This document shows, piece after piece, positions 45,301-57,300 of a DNA stretch of 64,000 nt; the stretch's first letter is position 1, and every line of letters begins with the position of its first letter. Below the pieces are notes generated by a model. It searched no databases and had not been told where the DNA came from. It was given only the letters and a program-made list of their open reading frames with translations. This DNA is from Colius striatus (taxonomy: Eukaryota > Chordata > Aves > Coliiformes > Coliidae): assembly GCF_028858725.1 (NCBI RefSeq), contig NC_084767.1:4825501-4889500 (forward strand), in the 5' to 3' direction. A program made the translations under genes and the position numbers.

Positions 45301-48300
45301 CTCCAAGGCCCAGCGGGAGATGCCACCGTGTCGGAGACCAGCTGACAGCTCCTTTGCCCTTTCCCTTCCTCAGAAAGCCCCTTTGCTGCTTTCTGGGGGG
45401 TTTTTTGTGGGTTGGTTTTGTTGTCCTTTTTCAGCTGGGACAGATCCCTCCTGCGGAAGCTCAGCCAGGCTGCTGCAGCCCTGGCTGCTGGTGGCGGGTG
45501 GGCTTTGGCAGCAGAAGGGAGAGTCCTTCTGAACTCCCACGCAGCACGGACTGTCTCCCAGCCTTAACACAGACTCTATTTAGCAGGAAATCTGGCCTCA
45601 GTAAAATGATGAGCTAACGGTTTTCATCTTCTGGCCAGGACACCAAGTTTAGTCCCTTCTGCTGCGTACATCTGGCACCCATTGACTTGAAGACCCAAGG
45701 GCATCCTCTCACGTGGACTTCCCAAACCTGTCCAGCCTGGTTAGAGCAGAAGATAGCATTGTGTGGGCTGGGGCTGGGGCCAGCCCCCAGCAGAGGCACG
45801 CTGCTCCTGCATTCTTGCTGTCTGAGGCTGCTGGGTGAGCTGTTTGGCTGACTGTAGCTCACCCACTTGTCACGCCTCATGACTAAAATCCAGGGGAGGA
45901 GATGGGCTCCAGCCAGTGTCCCTGGCTGCCAAGCAGTCTCCCTTCAGCCCACTCTGCCAGCTCCCCTCCCCAGGCAGCATCACCTCAGGTGAGCAGGAGA
46001 GAGGCTGGGATGGCCGAGGGCAGCAGTGGGGCTGCTGAGAGCTGTGTGGCAGTTGGGTGGCTCAAAGCTTCTGCAGGGCATGTCATGGGGTGGCCACAGT
46101 GGAGGAAGGTGTGGTAAAAGCATTTATATTTGCTTTTGCTCTGTAGCATCCTCTTGCACTGTAGAGTCAGGGCTGGGACTGTGTGCCACCCGATGGGGCA
46201 TGCCCAGGGGCAGCAGGAGGCTGCCCACAAGGATTGGGCAGCATGGAGTCCTCCATGGAATGTGGTCTCAGGTGCATCTCCTGCACCTGGGATCTGCAGA
46301 GAGCAGCTGTGTGTCTGACTGCTTGGGTGGGTTTGTGCTTGCCTGGATCCCTGACCCAGGGTGGTCCTCAGCCCCGCTTTGGGAGCCAGGCAGAGCTGGA
46401 GCCATGGCTGTGCGATGTGCCTGTGTGCAGGATGTGTTCATCTGCCTCATGCCCCCTCGCTCATACACAATTTATTTGTATCTATAGCAGCTCAGGCAAC
46501 AGGGTGGGTTTTTTTCTAAGCTGAACCAGATGTAAAGATGAAATCCCATCTTCAGCCTCTCAGCAGGGATCCCTCCTTGCCTGCCTCAAATAAACCTTGC
46601 TGCAGCCCAAAATGCTGATAGCAGAGTGCTGCCCATCTGCTGAGGAGGTGGAGGCCGACAGCAGCAACCTCAGCACGGTGCCCAGGCTGCTGAGAGTGTG
46701 TGTGTGGCTCTTGCTGTGCCCCTGCCCAGTTTGTCGTTGGCTTTGTGTATAAAAGGGCAGGTTTTGGGCAGCATTGTAGGAGCTCGGTGTGGCCTTTCCC
46801 AGCAGGTGCCTGAGGGCTCTGGGCCCAGCAGGCTGTGACCCCTCATTGCAGGGTTGGGCTGTGCAGCATGAGGCCGGGATCTCTCAGCAACTCCCTGCTG
46901 CCTCCTGAATCCCTGTGTCACCCTGAGATTTACTCCTGCTGCTTATTGCTTCATCAGACCTCCTAAAATGTGTCTGACTCTCCAAATCAAGAGCCAATCC
47001 CTCAAGAGGGACCTGTTCTGGCTTTCTGGGCCTGGATCCAGCATCTTAGCAGCCTCCCGTGTGAAGAGCTGATGTGCGTGCAGGTGTCTGCTCGGGGCAT
47101 CCAAGTGTGCGTGTCCCCTGGGGCGGGGGGGCAACCTCTGTCAGCTGCTGGGGCAAGGGATGGGGAGGAGAGAAGAGCTCTGGGTAGTGCACATGCTCTG
47201 GATTCAGCCCCTGGGGATGCCTGTTCAACTGTCTGTACCCTCCATCTCTCCTTCAGCTCACACACGCGTGCCTCTCACCCCTCTCCCTCATGACTTCACT
47301 GCTCTGTTTTCCCTGAAAGCAAAGTGAATTGCTAGTCGCCTGCTTGATGTGCAGCTCCAGCCCTCCAGCAGCGTGGGCCAGGCAGCCCCATGTGCCACCA
47401 CACTTAGGCTGCCTCCCACACCAGCCCAGGTGCCCCTTGGGCTGCTGGCCCTGGGAGCTGCAGGGTGCCTCAAGGTGACTGAACTGAGCCCTTCTCAGCC
47501 CTGCACATACTGTGAGGAGTGGCTTGTGGCACTAAAGACACCGAGTACTCAAGCTTGGGGTGCAAGTGCCACGTGCATGGGCCTCAGCACGACTGTGGAA
47601 GCGCAGTGGAACTGGGATGTGGTCCAGCTGTGCTGTAGGGATGCCCTGGAGGCTTGCTCATGGGGAGAGCAGCTCTGATCTGGTCCTCACCACCCCTGCT
47701 GCACCTGATATCTGTGCAAGCCAGAGTGCTTTCCTGGCCAGGCTGCTGTTGCTGAGGGCAGGGAACTGACATGTAGCCATCAGATGTGTTTCCTGCATGT
47801 TGGAGGAAACACCTCACTTCCTAGCACTGCTAGTTCCAAATTGCTGGTAGGAGCTTTGTGTCACTGCAGTGGATCTGGATAGCAGTTGGATGGCCAAATG
47901 CTGGGGAGCTGCACCAGTAAGGAGCACCCCTGCCCAGCCCAAAGGCTTGGGGCTACCGTGGCTGAACCCAGGCTCTGGCAACCAAGAGCCTCGGCCACCC
48001 CAGGTGCTGCAGCTGGGGCTGACCATGAAGCTTCACTTCCCAGTTCCACCATCAGGGCAGCTCCTCCTTCACAGGGCCATTCTGAGACTCCTGTGTGAGT
48101 CTGACTTTGTGTCAGAGCAGGGCCTGAGCTTCAGGGCTGTGGCTAGCTAATGTCCTCACAAGGATTTTAAGAGGAAGGAGGAAAATAGCCGCTTGCCTTG
48201 CAGAGGTGTGGAGCATCCTTACTCCTGCCTGGGAATTGGGCAGTGGGTGCTGGTCTCAGCTATCCTAACAGAGCCACCTGAGACAAGACCCAGCAGCAAC

Positions 48301-51300
48301 CCTCAGGTGCTTGGGCATGTCATCCCCTCCTGTCTCACACAACTCCCTGCTCTGGGCTCACCACCTGCCCTGGGCAGCCATGCATTGCAGCCATTATTAA
48401 TTCAAATGCAATCTATCTTTTCTCTTCCTCTCCCCAGGACCTGCTAAAATATTCTCAGGGATAATAGGGAGGGGAATTAAATAGGTACTGTGAAATTTGA
48501 GCTGTGCCTTTTAGAGATTTATTGCCGTTCCTAGAGGCTGTGATTCCCTGTTGAGTACCACGGCTGCAGCCCCGTGCTGGGTGGAAACAGCACGGCTGCC
48601 TGGGAGCCTGGGCATGCCGTGGAAGGTGGGGAGGCAGCTCTGAGGCATTTAGCCTGCACCAGGTGCTGGGGGATCTCTCTTCTGAGCTGTCAGATGAGGC
48701 AGAACTCCTCATCTCTGACCTGCACGGTCATCTGCAGTGCCTGGTGTCAGTTCTGAGATGCAGCCCTGATGGGACAGGTGCTCTGGGTGTGATCCTGCAG
48801 GTTAGGGTGAGAACAGCATTGCTTGAGGAGGGCAGCTCCTGGTGCAAGCACAGTGCTGGGAGCAGAGGCAGGCAGCAGACAAGGGAGTTTTGCCTGCAGC
48901 TCTAAGGGCTGTGCCTAAGACAGTGACCTTGGGAAGAGCAGCCCCTGCCCTGCCTGTGAGGAGGGAGTCCTGGATGCCCACTCTTCCTTTTCCCACATCA
49001 CCCAGTTCTCTTGTTACTCCTACACATTGTTGCTGTGGGGGGAGATATGTAAGGTGGGGAGAAGCTGGCTCATGCAGGGGGGCTGAGCATCCCACAGGCC
49101 CTTCTTGGAGGGGATAAAACGGGGGGAACTGCCTGGTGCTGTCAGTCATTGCAAAACATCCCCCCATCCTGGATGCATGCAGCTGGGGGGCATCTTGGGC
49201 CTGGCAGGGGGACACAGGCTGCTGACCTCCCTTGGAGGTCCTGCCTGCACCCAGTCTGGGGGTGTGCAGAGCCCAGAGCTCTGCTGGAAGGGGCTCCCAT
49301 GAAGCCTGCAGACAGGCAAACGTGCCAGCGCCAGGCGGCCCGGCTGCAGTCGCTGTTCAAGGAGATCTCGTTGCCATGACAAGCTGTACAAGTATTATCT
49401 GGGAAAAAAGACCCCAGCAGTGCTGGAAGCTGGGAGAGAAGCAGCCAGCACAGAGGGCACGTAGGTACCACTCAAGCCATGTACTGGCACATGTGCAAGC
49501 ACGTGTGTTCAACCACACAAGGTGAACCCCTTCTAACACACGATATGTGCCAGGGCTACACCCCCGAGTCTTCTTGCCTTGCTCCACCCCCCTCCTGAGC
49601 TCTGTACCCACCAAGCTGCCATGCACAGAGGTGCACAGCCACGGTCCCTGGCCCCTCATCCTTCTCCAGACCCTGAACAGCCATCCCAGCAGGGCCTTTG
49701 CAGGAAAGGGAATCACAGTCACAGAATCTCAGAGTGGTGGGGGTTGGAAGGCACCTCTAGAGACCATCCAGTCCAGTGCCTTGCTAAAGCAGGTTTCCCT
49801 CCATCAGGTCACACGGGAACGTGTCCAAATGGGTTTGGAAACCTCCAAAGGAGGAGGCTCCACACCCTGCCTGGGCAGCCTGTGCCAGGGCTCCCTCACC
49901 TCAACAGGAAAGAAGTTTTCCCTTGTGTTTAAGTGGAACTTTTTGTGTTCCAGCTTGTGCCCAGCACCCTCAGTCCTGTTACTGCACGTTACAGGGAAAA
50001 CAGTGCCACCCCATCCTCCTGACACCCACCCTTTAGGTATTTGTAAGTGTTGATGAGGACTCCCCTCAGTCTTCTCCAGGCAAAACAGCCCCAGATCTCA
50101 CAGCCTTTCCTCCCCAGAGAGATGTTCCAGCCCTCTCATCATCTTGGTGGCCCTGTGCTGGCCTCTCTCCAGCAGTTCCCAGCCCCTCCTGAGCTGAGGA
50201 GCCCAGAACTCGACACAGGACTCCAGAGGAGGCCTCACCAGGGCAAAGTAGAGGGGGAGAGGGGATGGAGTTAGTGAAGGAATAGAGGAGCAGGGAGTAG
50301 GGAGGAAGGTGTTAGTGATGCTCTCGGGAGACACCAGCTCATTGCTGCAGCACTTGCCACAGGCTTGTGCCTACCAAGCCCTTTGCTTCTCCATTTATTT
50401 CATAGCAGGGACTGGGGAGTGACAATTAAACTTGAAAGGGCTGTTCTGGAAAGCCCAGTGCCTGTGAGCAAGGTGCTGCTACCAGGCTGAGAGCATGAGT
50501 CGCCAGGGGTGCAGCCCAGCTCCAGGCACCCACCCCGGGGCACAGCTCAGGCTCTGGCTGGGGCTGTTGTTCAGCCTGTGGCAGGGTGCTCACCCTCCTC
50601 CTTTGCCTGGTGAGTGGGGAAAGGACTTCTTTCCCTGGTCCATGGCTGGCTGCAGCCCTGCAAGTGAGGTTGCCAGGCCCCTGGTTTGTTCCCCATGGTG
50701 CTCCCTGGCCGCTGCCAGGCCGGATGATCCGGGGTTGTTAGAGTTCCCAGTCCTGGGCAGCCCAGGGAGTAGCTGTCAGGCTGGGGAAGCTTGTGAGCAC
50801 TACACAAGGCTTTCTGCTGTCACACTGCTCTGCGCTGAGGTCTTCACATTTCCCTGCAGGTGCAAGAACTAGAAGGGCAACTTTTTCCTCTTGAGACTGT
50901 GGTACAATGACAGTTGCAGCAGTCAGTGCTTTCAGCAAAGCGAGGGTGTCCTGGGACGCCCTGCCCTGCACACCCCTCAGCCCTGCTGGCACTGGGGCTG
51001 GGTGGTTGGCAGAAGGGTTCCCAGGGGGCTGCAGGTTTTGGTAGGGGAGGAGGTAAAGCCTGCTGCAGCCTCAGCAGGCAGTGGGGTGTGCTGGGGCAGT
51101 AAACATCCTGCAGCAGGCACGGGCAGCTGCCAGCAGCCAGGTCAGTGCGGGGAGACGGTTCCTCACTTCCTCAGCACTTGCCTTTGGAGAACAATTTCCA
51201 TGAATGCAGCCAGAAGCAAACTCTGTTGTGCAGGCAGGGCCCTGCTATCCACTGCTGATTCTTTTTCCTTTTTTATTCCTTTCTCTTTACCCTTCTCCTT

Positions 51301-54300
51301 TGTCTCCTCAGACTGTGTTTTTGACCTCCCTCCTGTTTCCTTTTTGAGCAACAGCAGTGTGTTCTCCCACGGACCAGCTCCCACCCTGGCACATGGTCCT
51401 TTGCTATGAGCACAAGGCTTTGGGCACTTGGGCACCTTCCCACCTCACTGGCCAGTCACAGCAGCTGCCACCACTTGAGTTTGTGTGACAGTGACAGTTT
51501 GCTGCTTCCTCCCAGGTCCAGCCTGAGGTGAGCTCTGGGGACCCTCCGCAGCACTGGGAAGCATCCTGCCCCCCCCAACACTGCCTGCTATGCTTCCCAG
51601 CATGGTGCTGGGAGCCTGGGGAGCAGAGCAAGGGGAGCTGCTGGTTCTGCCTGCTCCAGCCCTCTGCATGGGCAGCAGTGCAGAGCCCAGTGCTGTCACC
51701 TCAGCGGGCTGTGCCCACTCCCCATCCTTCACCTGCCATCCTGCCAACTTAGGGTCTGAGGTTCAGATCTGCAGTAAGCCCCAGAGCCAGGGGCTGGAGT
51801 GAGGCCAGAGAATACATTGGGGCTCATTACTCCTGTGTCCTGGAGTCCTGTGTCTACTTGATGCTCCCCAGCTCAGGAGAGACAGGGAACCTCTGGAGAG
51901 AGGCCAGCACAGGGTCACCAAGGTGATGAGGGGACTGGAGCATCTCTCTCAGAAGGAAAAGCTGTGAGACCTGGGGTGGTTTTGTCTGGAGAAGACCAAG
52001 GAGGGACCTCATCAACGCTTGTAAGTACCTAAAGGGTGGGTGTCAGGAGGATGGGGCTGTAGTGTCCAGCAACAGGACAAGGGATACTGAACAAAAGCTG
52101 AAACACAAACAGTTCCACTTAAACACAAGTTAAAACTTCTTGTAAGGGTAAGGGAGCCCTGGCACAGGCTGCCCAGGGAGGATGAGCTCTAGGGGTCCCT
52201 TCCAAGCCCCACCATTCTTTGATTCTATGTTTTGGAGCCTGTTGCAGTGGCATGGCCCAGCTCTGAGCCCTCCTGGGACAGGCTGGGCTGGAGGGGGCAC
52301 AGATGGGCCAGGCAGTGGCACACAGGGAGCAGCACAGGGCTGGCACCTCTGCCCTGCATCCCTGACCTACCTCTGCAGAAGAAGGACTTGCAGTGAGCTC
52401 AGCTGCTGTTCTGCAGCCACATGCCCATGCTGGGTCTGGCCATGCCGGCTCTACTGCTGCCAAGCACCCATGTCTTGTTTGTGTCCTGCATCCCGCCGAG
52501 GGAGTGACAGCAGTGAGGGCACAGCGTGAGGCAGGTGGAAGCAATAATTGGTCATGATCTAATTAGGGAAGCCTAGGGCTAGATTAGGAGCTGTGACACA
52601 GTGGAGGGTTTTTAGCTGTAAGCCACAGATGGCTCTGCCTGCGAGCTGGGAGAGGAGAGGCTGGCATGGACATGCCAGGGGTTTGTAACCCTGCCTGTAT
52701 GATGCTTGGTGCCACTAACAGGGCTGTTTTCTGATGGCTTGGAAACACTTCAGTGCCTGGTCCGTGTAAGGCGGGTGGTCCTCGTTGCTCCCAGCCCCTG
52801 CAGTGCCTGCTCCCTGCCTGCCCCAGCTGCCAGTGCCCTCCCAAGCATGGGACAGCAATGGGTGCCTTGCAAACATCGGGAGGAGCACCCGGAGCCGCTC
52901 CAGGCTCAAGCTGTCCCGCAGCAGAACATGGTACCTGCCCTCAGCCTGTGCCTTTATCAGGAGCACCCAGCCTGCACTGGCTTGTCAATACTAGGTGAGG
53001 AGTCGTGACATTTCTGAATTTTACTGGAGGGAAAGATCAAAAGAGATCCTTTTTACCTCCTTTATCAACATGACTTTTACCTGTGGAAGCGTGGTGGAAA
53101 GCAGTGGCCAGCTGCCCGAGATGGCCATGCAGATGTCATGGCAGGTGTCTGGTTTGCCACCGAGCTGAGCATCCCAACTGTTGGCCCCTTATTTCCAGGG
53201 TCATTTGGCTGATCTGTCAACTGGGCCACCAGCACTGGCATGGCAGGGTGCACGTGCCCACACTGTGCCCCTTACCCAGCTATCTGCTGCTGTAAGCCCC
53301 CTCAGCACCTTTCACGTGATCATAGAATCACAGAGTGATGGAGTTGGAAGGGGTCTCTAGAGATCATCCAGTCCAACCCCATGCTAAAGTAGGTTCCCCT
53401 CCCTCAAGGCACACAGGAACATGTCCAGGCACGTTTGGAAACCTCCAGAGAAGGAGCCTCCACACCCTCCCTGGGCAGCCTGTTGCAGGGCTCCCTCACC
53501 CTTACAGGAAAGAAGTTTTTCCTTATGTTAAAGTGGAACTATTTGTGTTCCAGCTTATGTCCGTTACCCCTTGTCCTGTCTCTGGATGCTACAGAAAAAA
53601 AGTGTCACCCCATGCTGTTGACATCCACAAGATGCCTTTCCCCACCATCACCCTCAGGGCAGGGAGCTGGAGTGGACGAGCAGCCATGGTGGCTGGAGCA
53701 GGCTGGGGTCAGGGGCAGCCCCGTGGGCTGGCTACCGCTCTCCCCCTTCCACACGCAGCACCAGCATCAGCTGACTCCCAGCCCACCTTCCCTTCCTGCC
53801 CAAGGCATTTTTACAGCTGTGGCCGAGCTCTTTGGCCACTGAGGCCAGCAGGCAGGAGCCCTCAGCCCTGCTGCTGATGAGAATCCCATATCCCGCAGCC
53901 GCTGGAGCTCCCACCCTTCCTCCCCGGCTGCCCTTGGGGCGCAGCGCAGCTCCTGCCCGGAGGGGAAATCCTCCCCCTCAGCTCCCACGGGGCTCAGAGC
54001 CAGACAGGTCACCCTGCATCCCTGCTGTGGCAAGAGGATCTGGGCTGCAGCCTGCCAGAGCACCACCTCTTTCTCCCTGCATCCCAGGGGAGATTTCTTT
54101 CGCGTCCTCGCTCTGTGTCCCCAGCCCGGCACACTGTGTCCCATCACCGGTGCTTCACCCCAGCCTCTCCCTCAGCCTCCAGTGCTTCCAGCAAATTCCT
54201 TTCTGGCCAGTCACTGCCTCCCATCAGCCTTGATGCCTCCAGGGCCAGCGTGCTGGTAGGGCTGGGCTTCCTCTTCCTGAGCTGCCCCAGCCCTCGCCAC

Positions 54301-57300
54301 GTTCCCAGCCCCCTCCTTGCCTTTGCCCACTGCCATGGCATCAGCCCTTCTCGCAGGAGGGGACAGGAGGGCAGGGGTCTGCCAGCTGAGCTCGGCCTCA
54401 ACGTTCAGGTGTCCAGTGGGATGCCCAGCTTCCTTCACCCTCCCCTCAGCAACTGCATCCCGCGTGCAGCCTGTGCCATGCTGGTCCCACCACCCCCAGT
54501 GGGTTTTGGGGAGAAGCTGATTTGGGGAGAGGGTGATTTACATCCCCAGTTATCACAGGGAGAGTGCAGAGGGTGACTGCAATGAATCACTCATGGTGAG
54601 GCAGTGGGAAGGGATGGGACACAGCGGCTGCTGGAAGGAGGCTTAGCCCCACAGAGGTGTAAGGACTCCTAACAGCATTGTCTGCCCTGACACCCTCCTG
54701 CAGCTCCCCTTCACCAGCCAGCACCCACCACAGCTCCCCCAGGCATACATGTGGCACCCCTGGAGCTGCACCCCACGGTGAGCACCCGCTCACTGGCACC
54801 TCACTGCACACACAGCACCCACCCACCTCAGCTTCCCACCATGGCACTGCCTCTTGCTATTAATTAAAGGCAGAATGCTTTGCTTTTTCACACTCCCCTT
54901 CACCTGTGGCTCTGGGAGCATTGTGCAAATATTAATTACTGGTAATTAATTAAACCAGGCCTCCCCATCCCCCTGTGGAGATGCTGTCTCGTAAACACAC
55001 TGACAGCAGACAGGGCGTCAGGGCAGGCTCCCCGAGCTGGGCGGGAGCTTCCAATTACCTGTTGCTAATGATGCAAACCCCACATGCAGCAGTTTCTATC
55101 TAATTGACCTTCCTGGAGAGCTGCTGGGTTGGGAGAGGGAGATGGGTGGGAAACTAGCAGGGCCTGGTCTGATCCCAGTAAGGGATTATGGATGGATCTT
55201 TATAAATGCCTCTGGGTGCCCTGTTCCCTGCAGCTTGTGCTCCTGGAAACTTGGTCTTGGTTTGCTGCTGGTGAGGGCTGGGGCTGCCTGGGTAGGAGGT
55301 GGGGGGCCCAGGCAGCTAGTGGAGCTGGCTTTGTGTCAGCTCTTTCAGCCCTGAGCCACCCTGGGGGCTGTGCCCTGTTATTTGCATTGGTGTTGAGCTG
55401 CCATCTCCCAAAGTTAGATGGGGTTCATCTCCCATCATTTACCCCTCCTGAAGGGCTCAGAGTGTTTCAGAGGCAGTGCAAGGGTTCAGCACTGCCCTAT
55501 CCCACTGCCTCTCGTGCTGGAGGAAGGCAAACAAGGTTGTTGACCCTCCTGAAGTGGAAGGTGAGTGCCCAGGGAATGAAGGAGGGGAATTGCCTGGGGA
55601 TGCACGGCAGGAGCCTGCAGGTCGCTCACTGTGGTGGCTTGAGGGATCTCTTGGGTAAAGTCCCTGCACCTTCCTGGGGCACGGAGCTCCTCTGCACAGC
55701 CTTGGATGATGTCTGAGGGCATCACCTCTCCCCCCACCCATGCTGCAAGCTGCCTTGCTGCTGCCCAGCCCTAGGGCTGCGCTGGGCACCGATCCCTGAC
55801 CGGAGGTGCCACCTTAATCCGGATCAGTGGGACATCCACTGGATGCCCTGTGCAGTTCCCTGCCCAGCCTGTGGCCCGGAGCAGCCCTGGGGAGCTGGGC
55901 TCTGGACAGCCCTGGGTGCTGCGTCCTGGAGCACACGGTGCCGGGTGCTGAAGGAAGCTGGCTCCATCTCCCGCTCTGCACACAGCAGCAGGAGCGAGCT
56001 GCTGTGAGATTAAGGCATTCCTAGGGCAGCTCCTACCCCCTGGCCCCGCTGCTGTATCTCAGCCTGTGAGGCCGCTAATGCTACTTACATTATTACTGGA
56101 TTATGTTGGTGTAATGGGCTTTGCCCTGCTCAGCTGTCCCCCTGCTCAGGGCTGTTGTGATGTGTAATACTTCCTGAGCAAGGCCACGAGGCGGGCAGCT
56201 GCCTGCTGCAAAACAAGCAGAGCCCCAGCAAAACAATGCGTTAATGTTCCCAGAGCAAAATTCCAGCGTGGGCCGGAGGTTAATCACAAATCAGGCAGCT
56301 TTTGGCACGGTGCAGAACAGAGCTGGCAGGCGGGAGAGCGGTGGTGCCCCGAGCCGGGACCTGACCCATCTCCATGGGTACAAAGAGGAGTGACTGTAGC
56401 AGCTTCCTCTCTGCCAGGGGTGTGAGGCAGTCACAAGCATCTCTTCCATCCTCCTCTTCTCTCTTGCCTTCCCTCCCATCAGCCCTGCACTGGCAGGGCT
56501 TGGTGGTGTGTTGCTATGGACACCACGAAGTTTCCCCTAGAGACCAGAAGCCAGGAATAAGTGATGCCTGCATTTTCTGACATTGATTTTTTTTCATTTC
56601 TCCTCTCTTTTTTTACATTTTTATCCTAAATGTTTGTTTAAGTGTGGATTAATTCCCAGCCTTTCACCCCACCTCCCTCCTTCTCTGTGTGGATTGCCGT
56701 GGCTATGTCCCAGGGTTTGGCTCCTGCTTCGTTGCCAGCGAGGGTGCGAGCATGGGGTGCGTGGGAGGAAGTTTCAGTGCTGTAACTTGCTCTGCTGGAA
56801 ACCCCTACAGAAGGGGTCCCCTTTATTTCAGCCTCAAGAGAGCCTGTTGGGCCCAGACCTTGGTCCCCCCAGGCTGCTTCAGAGCTCATGGGCAACCATC
56901 ACCAGCAGCTGCTGTAATGGTCCTGGGACCCCTCTTCCCAGGGCTTGTCCCTCCCTGCAAAACAGGCCTGGAAAAGCATGGATGGGGGTACTGATGCTGG
57001 GAAAGTGACAGTCAGTGTCTAAGTGATGCTTCTATAGTATGAAGCTTCTATAACTTCTTTAATTCAGTGCCCTGCTCCCTTCACTTCCATCCTACATATT
57101 TGCAACCTCAGAGTGATTTGGATCTACACCAGTTAGTGCCTCTGCTGGTCTGAGTTCCAGGCCTGCCTCCTGAATAGCTACTGTTACCCTTTAGTACCTC
57201 AAGTACTTCTGTTGGCCTCTGAGAGCTCTTGGCCTGCAAGAGCAGGATCAGGAGAGAAGCCCTAGCAACTCTTGGAAGTTCACATCAAGGCTGGAGCCTG

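Noticed and set aside
45974-45988. 15-base microexon or recursive splice site (CCAG, 15 bases, GTGAGC)
   Set aside because: It would keep the ABLIM3 frame, but such short AG...GT arrangements are common by chance and there is no conserved peptide.
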